From: RSA11 sp965652565
GTDB lineage: Bacteria; Actinomycetota; Thermoleophilia; Solirubrobacterales; 70-9
Assembly: GCA_965652565.1 (NCBI GenBank)
Contig: CBFGWL010000034.1
Span: 1 to 27,895 of the forward strand
Length of the DNA: 27,895 bases
Reading direction: 5' to 3'
Both the position numbers and the translations under genes were made by a program. Within the stretch, counting starts at the first letter, position 1; every line of letters starts with the position of its first letter. Positions 17,951-24,360 of the stretch are shown piece by piece. Under the pieces are notes generated by a model. It had not been told where the DNA came from. It did not search any database and saw only the letters and a program-made list of their open reading frames with translations.

Positions 17951-18838
17951 TCAGTCGGCGGGCGTCTCGGCCTCCGCGGGAGGTCCAAGCACCACGTTGT
18001 CGATGAGGCGCGCGGCGCCCACCTGGGCGGCCACGGCTACCAGTACGGGGCGGCCGTCGAACGCGGCCGCGGGCTGCAAGTCATCGGCGTAGCGGGCCTC
18101 GAGGTACTCGGGCTCGATGCCCGCGTCCGCCAGGACGCGGCGGGCGTCCGCGAGCGCCGCGTCCAGGGCGGCGCCCCCCTCGTGCGCGGCGCGAGCCGCG
18201 CTCAGCGCGCGGTAGAGCGCCGGCGCGCGCTCGCGGTCGGCGGGGGAGAGGTAGGCGTTGCGCGAGCTCATCGCCAGGCCGTCGGGCTCGCGCACCGTCG
18301 GCACGGTCACGATCTCTACGGGGAAATCGAGATCGCGCGCCATCCGCCGGATCACGATCGCCTGCTGGGCGTCCTTCTCGCCGAAGAAGGCGACATCGGG
18401 GCCGACCGCGTTGAACAGCTTCGCGACCACCGTCGTCACGCCGCGGAAGTGCTCGGGGCCCCGCCGTTGGGGGTCGCCGCAGAGCACGTCGGTCAGCCCG
18501 CCGCCGACCTCGACCCAGGTGGCGAAACCGTTCGGGTAGACCTCCTCGACGGCCGGCGCGAAGACGACGTCGGCCCCGGCGTCGCTCGCGAGCGCGACGT
18601 CGCGGTCCTCGTCGCGCGGGTAGCGCTCGAGGTCCTCGCCCTCCCGGAACTGCGTCGGGTTCACGAACAGGCTCATCACGACGACGTCGCAGCGCTCGCG
18701 CGCTGCCTTGAGCAGCGCGAGGTGCCCGTCGTGCAGGTAGCCCATGGTTGGTACGAGCCCGATCGCCTCGCCGGCCAAACGCCTGGGCCGCAGCGCGGCG
18801 CGCAGCTCGGCCTTCGTCCGCACGACGCGCGCGCTCAT
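17951..18838 (-). CDS. panC: Pantothenate synthetase (pantoate-beta-alanine ligase)
   Basis: A 295-residue PanC that joins pantoate and beta-alanine using ATP through a pantoyl-adenylate. Nucleotidyltransferase-type motifs are visible: PTMGYLHDGHLALLK (HIGH-like HDGH), SLFVNPTQF, the segment FGEKDAQQAIVIRRM and SSRNAYLS (KMSKS-like). Length is typical. Its ATG overlaps the stop of the upstream DUF2520 gene in an ATGA at 18835-18838, so the two are probably translationally coupled. The enzyme is cytoplasmic. No missing residues were noticed. Confidence 0.97.
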   Translation of the reverse strand: MSARVVRTKAELRAALRPRRLAGEAIGLVPTMGYLHDGHLALLKAARERCDVVVMSLFVNPTQFREGEDLERYPRDEDRDVALASDAGADVVFAPAVEEVYPNGFATWVEVGGGLTDVLCGDPQRRGPEHFRGVTTVVAKLFNAVGPDVAFFGEKDAQQAIVIRRMARDLDFPVEIVTVPTVREPDGLAMSSRNAYLSPADRERAPALYRALSAARAAHEGGAALDAALADARRVLADAGIEPEYLEARYADDLQPAAAFDGRPVLVAVAAQVGAARLIDNVVLGPPAEAETPAD

Positions 18839-19647
18839 TCCCGCTCTCCCTCGGGCCGCCCAGCGATCGCGCGCGTGCGCTCGGCGAGCTGCTCGTAGAG
18901 CGGAACGAGGTGAGGCGCGTGCTCGCGCAGCGCCTCGAGGTGCCGGGCCACGGTTCCCTCATCGCCGCGCGCGATCGGCCCCGTGAGCGCCGCCGAGCCC
19001 TCGTCGGCCCAGTTCGCGGCCGTGCGCAGCACGAGCGGGGCGAGCGCGGAGCGCGGGTCGTCGACGCCCGCCGCCCGCATCAGTTCGGCCGCCGACTCCT
19101 GCAGCGCGATCAGGAAGTTCGAGGCCATGGAGGCGGCGGCGTGGTAGGCCGCCCGCGCCTCGTCGGAGAGGGCGAACGGCTCCATGCCGAGGGCGGTGGC
19201 GAGCGCCTCGGCGGTGGCCGCGGCTTGCGGCGAGGAGCCGGCCACGGCGCACGGCGCGCCCCGCAGATCCGCCTCCGGCGAGGGGATCGTCTGCAGGGGA
19301 TGCATCGAGAACGCCGCGGCACCCGCTCGCGTGGCGGGGGCGAGCGCATCGAGCCCGCTCGCGCCGCTCACGTGGCCCACGAAGCGCGGGGTGGGATCGG
19401 CGCCTGCGACGGTCTCGGCGGCGTCGGCGATCGCGCCGTCGGGCACGCAGAGCAGGACGACCGCGGCTCCCGCGGCGGCCGCGCTGGCGTCGTCGCGGCC
19501 GGCGAGCGTCACGTCCAGGCCGGCCTCCCGCGCGGCGCGCGCGATCGCGCCCCCGGCTCGCCCGCGGCCGATCACGACGAAGCGACCGGCGAGCGCGCCG
19601 GCATCGGAGGTTGGTGTCGCTCGGAGGTCCCGTTCCAGTTCTCGCAT
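18835..19647 (-). CDS. Rossmann-fold/DUF2520 oxidoreductase-like protein, candidate ketopantoate reductase
   Basis: About 270 residues. The N-terminal dinucleotide-binding fold begins FVVIGRGRAGGAIARAARE (GxGxxG), followed by VVLLCVPDGAIADAAE and GHVSGASGLDAL. The helical C-terminal half (FSMHPLQTIP, YHAAASMASNFLIAL) matches the DUF2520 layout, similar to 6-phosphogluconate-dehydrogenase-like C-terminal domains. It heads the pan operon, upstream of panC, panD and panB. No classical panE or ilvC is in the window. DUF2520 proteins in pan operons, including to my recollection Francisella PanG, are candidates for NAD(P)H-dependent reduction of ketopantoate to pantoate; that role here is inference. 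The ATG at 19647 is chosen over a TTG at 19680 because the TTG lies in a -35-like element. Confidence 0.85.
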   Translation of the reverse strand: MRELERDLRATPTSDAGALAGRFVVIGRGRAGGAIARAAREAGLDVTLAGRDDASAAAAGAAVVLLCVPDGAIADAAETVAGADPTPRFVGHVSGASGLDALAPATRAGAAAFSMHPLQTIPSPEADLRGAPCAVAGSSPQAAATAEALATALGMEPFALSDEARAAYHAAASMASNFLIALQESAAELMRAAGVDDPRSALAPLVLRTAANWADEGSAALTGPIARGDEGTVARHLEALREHAPHLVPLYEQLAERTRAIAGRPEGERE

Positions 19648-19651
19648 CGAG

Positions 19652-19680
19652 ATACCAGACGGCTCGTGTCGGTTCGGCAA
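19652..19680 (-). promoter_or_regulatory. Promoter of the pantothenate operon
   Basis: Minus-strand TTGCCG (19675-19680) and TGGTAT (19652-19657) are 17 bases apart. Only four bases separate the -10 from the ATG at 19647, so transcription would start at the start codon and the mRNA would be leaderless. No ribosome-binding site is present. Confidence 0.5.
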
Positions 19681-19811
19681 GTAGTAGGTGGGCTAATGCC
19701 CCGAGTCCACGCCCGCCATGCGGGTCGCGGCTTGTGAGAAGTATGACGAGTGCGGACCGATTTATGCGCAAATTGCCCCGTCGCCACCGCGCATCCGACG
19801 TTCCCGTCACC

Positions 19812-19817
19812 TACGAT
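19812..19817 (+). promoter_or_regulatory. -10-like element of the fmdB-like/udg/tsaE cluster
   Basis: TACGAT fits TANNNT and ends 8 bases before the GTG at 19826, consistent with leaderless transcription. No clear -35 was found. The 145 bases back to the divergent pan promoter hold a small CCCGC/GCGGG hairpin near 19711-19723 and locally more A/T than elsewhere. Confidence 0.4.
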
Positions 19818-19825
19818 CGCAGGCA

Positions 19826-20104
19826 GTGCCGGTCTACGAGTTCCAGTGCGAGCGCTGCGGCGAGCGCTTCGACGCGCTCGTGGATCCGGGTACGCAATCG
19901 ACGCCCTGCCGGGCGTGCGGCCATCCTGATACTCGGAGGGTGTTCTCGGCGCCCGCGGCGCCCATGAGGCTGGTCAAGAGCAGGGGCGAGACCCGCAAGC
20001 AGGAGCGGCGCAACGCGCAGCTTCGCGAGCGCACCAAGGCCCGCTTCAAGGAGGCTCGCCGGCGCGCGCGGGCGCGGCGCGAGGGCGGGGGAGGAGGCGC
20101 GTGA
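19826..20104 (+). CDS. FmdB-family zinc ribbon protein
   Basis: A 92-residue protein starting at GTG: MPVYEFQCERCGERF is the standard opening of the FmdB/CxxC_CxxC_SSSS regulatory-protein family. Two CxxC knuckles (CERC near residue 8 and CRAC near residue 28) should bind one zinc. The family-typical RRVFSAP follows. The second half is an unusually long, very basic tail (RKQERRNAQLRERTKARFKE) ending in poly-Gly, which suggests contact with nucleic acid or the ribosome. Function is not established for the family. The stop overlaps the GTG start of the uracil-DNA glycosylase gene (GTGA, 20101-20104), so the two are likely co-translated. Confidence 0.85.
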   Translation: MPVYEFQCERCGERFDALVDPGTQSTPCRACGHPDTRRVFSAPAAPMRLVKSRGETRKQERRNAQLRERTKARFKEARRRARARREGGGGGA

Positions 20105-20760
20105 GCCACGACGCCGCCGCCCGCCGCGAGCAGCTCGTCGAGCTCTACCGCGAGGTGTCGGCCTGCACGCGCTGCCCCTTGCACGAGACCCGCACGAAGG
20201 CCGTGTTCGGGGCGGGGCACGCGAACGCTGACCTGATGTTCGTCGGGGAGGCGCCGGGCGCCGAGGAGGACCGCCAGGGGCTCCCGTTCGTGGGCCGCGC
20301 CGGCAAGCTGCTCACGCAGCTGCTCGAGGAGATCGGGCTGACGCGCGACGACGTGTTCATCGCGAACGTCCTGAAGAGCAGGCCGCCTGGCAACCGCGAC
20401 CCCCAGCCGGAGGAGATCCACGCCTGCCGGCCCTACCTGGAGCGGCAGATCCAGCTGATCCAGCCGCGCGTGATCGGCACCCTCGGCAACTTCTCCACGA
20501 AGTTGCTCACCGCCAACCCGACGGGGATCACGCGCGTGCACGGCACGCCGCAGCTGCACGAGCTGGGCGGGCGGCCGGTGTTCATCATGCCGCTGTTCCA
20601 CCCGGCGGCCGCGCTGCGCTCACCTCAGCTCGTCGACACGCTGCGCGAGGACTTCGCGAAGCTGCCCGCGCTCCTGCGCGAGCCGCTGCCGGAGCCCGAG
20701 CCGGACCCCGTGGACGACGGCGACGCCGACGAGCAGGCCCAGCTCGACCTGTTCGCGTGA
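20101..20760 (+). CDS. Family-4-type uracil-DNA glycosylase
   Basis: A 219-residue enzyme of the family 4/5 uracil-DNA glycosylase group, which excises uracil from DNA. Motif A is GEAPGAEEDRQGLPFVGRAG (49-68) and motif B is HPAAAL (167-172). TLGNFSTKLL is also typical. The family normally holds a [4Fe-4S] cluster with four cysteines. Here C22 and C25 (CTRCPLH) and C109 (HACRPYL) are present, but the position normally Cys in the KCRPP motif is Ser93 (LKSRPPGNRD). The acidic C-terminus ends QLDLFA, resembling a sliding-clamp-binding motif (QxxLF-like), which is inference. The GTG start overlaps the fmdB-like stop, and its stop overlaps the tsaE GTG. Confidence 0.92.
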   Translation: MSHDAAARREQLVELYREVSACTRCPLHETRTKAVFGAGHANADLMFVGEAPGAEEDRQGLPFVGRAGKLLTQLLEEIGLTRDDVFIANVLKSRPPGNRDPQPEEIHACRPYLERQIQLIQPRVIGTLGNFSTKLLTANPTGITRVHGTPQLHELGGRPVFIMPLFHPAAALRSPQLVDTLREDFAKLPALLREPLPEPEPDPVDDGDADEQAQLDLFA

Positions 20761-21179
20761 GCGCGCAGCGCACCGAGAGCGCGGCGGAGACCGAGCGGCT
20801 CGCCGCCGAGCTCGCCCGCGAGCTCGAGCCCGGCGACGTGGTCCTGGTGAGCGGCGAGCTGGGCGCGGGGAAGACCACCTTCGTGCGCGGCGCGTGCCGC
20901 GCGCTCGGCGTGCGCGAGCCGGTGCTCTCGCCCACCTTCACTCTCGGCCGCCGCTACGAGGGCGAACGCGGGCCGGTCTCGCACCTCGACCTCTATCGGC
21001 TGGCCGGCTCGACCGACGAGGAGCCGGGGCTGTTCGACGAGTACCTCACTCCGGACGCGATCGCGTTCATCGAGTGGCCCCAGCTGGCCGAACTGCCGCC
21101 GGTGCGCGTGGTGGCGCGCGTGGTGCTCTCGCACGCCGGCGGCGACGCGCGCATCGTGGACGTGCAGCGCGAGCGCTGA
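20757..21179 (+). CDS. tsaE: tRNA t6A biosynthesis ATPase TsaE
   Basis: A 140-residue P-loop ATPase that works with TsaB and TsaD to make N6-threonylcarbamoyladenosine at position 37 of ANN-decoding tRNAs. Walker A is GELGAGKTT (33-41). Family motifs SPTFTLGRRYEG, HLDLYRL and AFIEWPQ follow. The GTG start overlaps the udg stop in a GTGA (20757-20760). The next gene, tsaB, begins 63 bases downstream after a GC-rich stretch and its own -10-like element. Length is close to the family norm. Confidence 0.95.
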   Translation: MSAQRTESAAETERLAAELARELEPGDVVLVSGELGAGKTTFVRGACRALGVREPVLSPTFTLGRRYEGERGPVSHLDLYRLAGSTDEEPGLFDEYLTPDAIAFIEWPQLAELPPVRVVARVVLSHAGGDARIVDVQRER

Positions 21180-21230
21180 GCGGCCGGGCGCCGCCCGCCG
21201 CCCGCACGGGACCTCCCGGCGCCGGGCGCG

Positions 21231-21236
21231 TACGCT
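21231..21236 (+). promoter_or_regulatory. -10-like element of tsaB
   Basis: TACGCT ends 6 bases before the GTG at 21243, which places the expected transcription start exactly on the start codon. It lies in the only real gap (63 bases) of the tsa cluster, suggesting an internal leaderless promoter for tsaB-rimI-tsaD and beyond. No -35 was recognised. Confidence 0.4.
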
Positions 21237-21242
21237 GCCCGC

Positions 21243-21956
21243 GTGGCCTGCGTACTCGGCATCGACACCGCCACCGCGCATCTCTCCGTCGCCGTGCTCG
21301 CTTGGGGCGCGGAGGCACATGAGCGCACGATCGGCCCGGAGCCCGGCGGCCGTCCGCGCCACGCCACCGCGCTGTTGCCGGCGGTGGAGGAGGTGGTCGC
21401 CGAGGCGGGCGGCTGGGAGCGGATCGAGCTGATCGGCGTGGGAGTGGGCCCCGGCACGTTCACGGGCCTGCGCATCGGAATCGCGACGGCGCGGGCGCTT
21501 GCGCAGGCGCGGGCGCTGCCGATCGCGCCCGTCGGCTCGCTCGCGGCGCTCGCCGCCGGCATGGCGGAGGCGCACCCCGGCGCGGGGCCGTATCTGCCCG
21601 TGCTCGACGCCCGCCGAGGGGAGGCGTTCGCCGCGCTCTACGACGAGGCGGGCAACGAGGTCTGGGAGCCCATGGTGCTGGCGCCCGAGGCCCTCGGCGA
21701 GGCCGTCCGCGCGCTGGAGGAGCGGCCCTTGGCCGGAGGCGACGGAGCGCTACGATTTTCTGCGGTGCTCGAGTCGGAGGGCGCGCGAGTTCTCGACCGA
21801 GCGGACGCAGCTCACCACGTGCGTGCGCGGCAGGTTTGCAGGCTCGCCACGGCGGCGACCGCGGGTCCGCCCGAGAGCATCAAGCCCCTCTATTTGAGAC
21901 GACCGGACGCGGAGCTATGGCGTGAGCGAGATCGTGGACGCAGCGGGCGTGACTGA
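21243..21956 (+). CDS. tsaB: tRNA t6A complex scaffold protein TsaB
   Basis: A 237-residue TsaB, the ASKHA-fold partner that binds TsaD and TsaE in the t6A synthase complex and is catalytically inactive itself. The N-terminal nucleotide-fold motif is VLGIDTATAHLSVAVL, and the family signature is GVGVGPGTFTGLRIGIATARALA, followed by VLDARRGEAFAALYD. GTG start, 6 bases after a -10-like TACGCT and without a ribosome-binding site. The 3' end overlaps rimI by up to 35 bases. The end of the protein (YLRRPDAELWRERD) is the usual TsaB tail plus a few extra basic residues. Confidence 0.93.
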   Translation: MACVLGIDTATAHLSVAVLAWGAEAHERTIGPEPGGRPRHATALLPAVEEVVAEAGGWERIELIGVGVGPGTFTGLRIGIATARALAQARALPIAPVGSLAALAAGMAEAHPGAGPYLPVLDARRGEAFAALYDEAGNEVWEPMVLAPEALGEAVRALEERPLAGGDGALRFSAVLESEGARVLDRADAAHHVRARQVCRLATAATAGPPESIKPLYLRRPDAELWRERDRGRSGRD

Positions 21957-22419
21957 GGCCGGCGCCGGCACGCGCGGCCGGCTCTCGATCCGACGACTCG
22001 TCTACAGCGACCTCCCAGCGGTCCTGTCGATCGAGCGGCGCTCGTTCCCCGCGCCGTGGTCGCTTGCGATGTTCGTCCTCGAGCTCTCCAAGCCCTCGGG
22101 GATCTGCCTCGCCGCGACCAACGAGCGCGGCCTCGTGGGCTACCTCGTCTGCTCACGCTACGCGGACGTGTGGCACCTGATGAACGTCGCGGTCTCTCCC
22201 GATCACAGGCGTATCGGCATCGGCAGCACGCTCCTGCGCCGCCTGCTCTCCGAGGTCGGCCCCGGGGCGCGCGTCACGCTGGAGGTGCGGGCCTCGAACG
22301 CCGGGGCGATCGAGCTGTATGAGCGGTTCGGGTTCAAGCCGGCCGGGCATCGGCCGCGCTACTACCAGGACAACGGGGAGGACGCCGTGATCATGTGGCT
22401 CGATCCCGTGCCGCGCTGA
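21922..22419 (+). CDS. rimI: Ribosomal-protein S18 alanine N-acetyltransferase-like (RimI)
   Basis: A 165-residue GNAT acetyltransferase. The acetyl-CoA site is LMNVAVSPDHRRIGIGSTLL; FPAPWSLAMF, LEVRASNAGAIELYERFGF and RPRYYQDNGEDAVIMW are typical of RimI, which acetylates the N-terminal Ala of ribosomal protein S18. Its position between tsaB and tsaD is the common bacterial arrangement. Start choice is uncertain: GTG at 21922 gives about 20 extra residues before the conserved LSIRRL, while in-frame GTGs at 21934 and 21949 are also possible. All overlap the end of tsaB. Its stop forms TGATG with the tsaD start. Confidence 0.9.
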   Translation: MSEIVDAAGVTEAGAGTRGRLSIRRLVYSDLPAVLSIERRSFPAPWSLAMFVLELSKPSGICLAATNERGLVGYLVCSRYADVWHLMNVAVSPDHRRIGIGSTLLRRLLSEVGPGARVTLEVRASNAGAIELYERFGFKPAGHRPRYYQDNGEDAVIMWLDPVPR

Positions 22420-23429
22420 TGGCGGCGCCGGGTTTGGCCGAGCGCACCCTGCTCGCCATCGAGACCTCATGTGACGACACGTGCGCGGCGGTGGTCACGG
22501 GCGCGCGCATCCGCTCCAACGTGATCTCCTCGCAGGCGAAGGCGCACGAGCGCTACGGAGGCGTGGTGCCCGAGGTCGCCTCGCGCCATCACGTCGAGCT
22601 GATCAACCCGGTGGTGACGGCGGCGCTGCGCGAGGCCAGTGCCGACCTCGCCGATCTGGACGCGGTCGCGGTGACGCGCGGACCGGGGTTGATCGGCGCC
22701 CTGCTCGTGGGGGTGAGCTCCGCGAAGGCCCTCGCGAGCGCCCACCGCCTGCCGATGATCGGCGTCGACCACCTCCACGGGCACGTGGCGGCGAACTTCC
22801 TGGAGCCCGAGCCGTTGGCGCCCCCGTTCCTGTGCCTGATCGCGAGCGGAGGGCACACGTTGCTCGCCGGCGTGCGCGAGCACGGCTCGTTCGAGGTGCT
22901 CGGCCAGACGCTCGACGACGCCGCCGGCGAGGCCCTCGACAAGGGTGCGCGCCTGCTTGGGCTGGGATATCCCGGTGGCCCCGCGATCCAGCGGCTCGCC
23001 GAGCAGGGCGATCCGGAGGCCTTCTCCTTTCCGGTCGCGATGAGCCGCGACGGCTCGCTCGACTTCAGCTTCAGCGGGCTCAAGACCGCTCTGCTCTACG
23101 CGACCCGGGAGCTCCCCGAGGCCGAGCTTGAGGAGCGTAGGGCGGATCTGGCGGCGAGCTACCAAGCGGCCGTCGTCGGCCAGCTCGTCGCGAAGCTCGA
23201 CCGCGCGCTGCGCAGGGGCGAGTGGCCGGCGGTGGCACTCGGCGGCGGGGTCGCGGCGAACGCCCTGCTCCGCGAGCGGGTGGGCGCCCTCTGCGGCGAG
23301 CGCGGCCTACCGCTCAAGCTGGTGCCGATGGAGCTGTGCACCGACAACGCCGCGATGATCGCGGCGGCGGCGCAGGCTTGCGAGCCCACGCCCTACCCCG
23401 GCTACCTGGACTGGGACGCGCGCGTATGA
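22419..23429 (+). CDS. tsaD: tRNA N6-adenosine threonylcarbamoyltransferase
   Basis: A 336-residue TsaD, the catalytic subunit that transfers threonylcarbamoyl from its adenylate to A37 of tRNA. N-terminal LLAIETSCDDT, YGGVVPEVASRHHVE, TRGPGLIGALLVG and metal ligands His118 and His122 in DHLHGH are visible. SFSGLKTAL, ALGGGVAANALLRER and CTDNAAMIA (third metal ligand Asp) follow. The ATG at 22419 is chosen because it overlaps the rimI stop in TGATG and gives the normal N-terminus; an in-frame GTG at 22395 lies inside rimI. The stop overlaps the next gene's ATG (ATGA, 23426-23429). TsaC/Sua5, also needed for t6A, is not in the window. Confidence 0.97.
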   Translation: MAAPGLAERTLLAIETSCDDTCAAVVTGARIRSNVISSQAKAHERYGGVVPEVASRHHVELINPVVTAALREASADLADLDAVAVTRGPGLIGALLVGVSSAKALASAHRLPMIGVDHLHGHVAANFLEPEPLAPPFLCLIASGGHTLLAGVREHGSFEVLGQTLDDAAGEALDKGARLLGLGYPGGPAIQRLAEQGDPEAFSFPVAMSRDGSLDFSFSGLKTALLYATRELPEAELEERRADLAASYQAAVVGQLVAKLDRALRRGEWPAVALGGGVAANALLRERVGALCGERGLPLKLVPMELCTDNAAMIAAAAQACEPTPYPGYLDWDARV

Positions 23430-23683
23430 GCGCCCGTGAGCTCGTGCTCTACGGCAGGCCCGGCTGCCACCTCTGCGACGAGGCGCGTGAGGTGCTCGCG
23501 CCGCTCGTCGCCGCGAACCCCGATCTCGTGCTCCGCGAGGTGGACATCGAGGCCGACGAGAAGCTTCTGAAGCGCTTTCTGGAGCGGATTCCGGTGATCA
23601 CGCTGGACGGCGTCGTGATCAGCGAACTGGTGCCGGATGCGGAGCGGATCGAGGCGACCCTGCTACATACTTCCTCCAGATAG
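23426..23683 (+). CDS. Glutaredoxin-like thioredoxin-fold protein
   Basis: An 85-residue protein of the glutaredoxin-like (DUF836-type) group. The redox motif is CHLC in LYGRPGCHLCDEAREVL (about residues 14-17). The cis-Pro segment is RIPVITLDGVVI. It is a complete small thioredoxin fold and likely a cytoplasmic thiol-disulphide exchanger or dithiol reductase; its partner is unknown. Start ATG overlaps the tsaD stop (ATGA). Only two bases separate its stop from the rex ATG, which suggests a redox-related sub-cluster with rex and the downstream ligase. Confidence 0.85.
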   Translation: MSARELVLYGRPGCHLCDEAREVLAPLVAANPDLVLREVDIEADEKLLKRFLERIPVITLDGVVISELVPDAERIEATLLHTSSR

Positions 23684-23685
23684 GC

Positions 23686-24360
23686 ATGGAAAGCGCGAAC
23701 ACAACGATCGATTCAGTCGCGCGCAGGGACGGCGCCACGGAGGGCGAGCGGCTCTCGCTCGGCGTTGCCGCGCGGCTCTCGCGCTACCTGCAGGTGCTCA
23801 TCCAGGCGCGGAAGATGGGCAAGGAGACGATCTCCTCCCAGGAGCTCGCCGATTACACGCACATCAACTCGACCCAGATCCGCCGGGATCTCTCGGGGTT
23901 CGGCAAGTTCGGCAAGCGGGGCGTCGGCTACCGGGTCGACTCGCTGGTCGCGGAGATCCGCAAGATCCTGCGGACTTCGGGCCAGCACAACATCGCGCTG
24001 TTCGGCGCCGGGCACCTGGGCCAAGCGATCGCGAGCTCCGACATCTTCGCCGATCACGGCTTCCAGATCGTCGCGATCTTCGACGTCGACGACTCGCTGA
24101 TCGGCAAGGAGATCGGCGGCGTACCGGTGCGGAGTTTCGACGACCTCGAGCGGGTCGTCACCGAGGACGAGGTGGTCGTGGGGGTCCTGGCGGTGCCCGC
24201 CCGCGCGGCTCAGGACGTGGCGGACCGGCTCGTCGAGTCCGGGGTGAAGATCATCTTCAACTACTCGGACCGGCTCCTGCAGGTGCCGCCCGAGGTGACG
24301 GTGCACACCTCGAGCCCGGCGGTCGACCTCCTCTACGCCCTCTACTTCTATCTCGCCTGA
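23686..24360 (+). CDS. rex: Redox-sensing transcriptional repressor Rex
   Basis: A 224-residue Rex. Residues about 20-90 form the winged helix (SRYLQVLIQARKMGKETISS, TQIRRDLSGFGKFGKRGVGY). The Rossmann domain follows with NIALFGAGHLGQAIAS and the acidic IVAIFDVDDSLIGKEIGG. Rex dimers bind DNA when NAD+ is high and release it as NADH rises, controlling respiration and fermentation genes. The start is ATG at 23686, two bases after the glutaredoxin-like gene. I did not find a full Rex operator (TTGTGAA-type inverted repeat) in the window, so autoregulation cannot be claimed. Its stop abuts the ATG of the next gene. Confidence 0.96.
   Translation: MESANTTIDSVARRDGATEGERLSLGVAARLSRYLQVLIQARKMGKETISSQELADYTHINSTQIRRDLSGFGKFGKRGVGYRVDSLVAEIRKILRTSGQHNIALFGAGHLGQAIASSDIFADHGFQIVAIFDVDDSLIGKEIGGVPVRSFDDLERVVTEDEVVVGVLAVPARAAQDVADRLVESGVKIIFNYSDRLLQVPPEVTVHTSSPAVDLLYALYFYLA

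Noticed and set aside
19648..19680. TTG at 19680 as start of the DUF2520 gene
   Set aside because: The TTG coincides with a -35-like TTGCCG exactly 17 bp from a TGGTAT, and the added residues are not part of the conserved fold. The ATG at 19647 is preferred.
19681..19825. A structured RNA or Rex operator between the pan and fmdB-like promoters
   Set aside because: Only a 5-bp hairpin and a lone TTGTGA half-site are visible. No full inverted operator, tRNA, riboswitch or known RNA motif was found.
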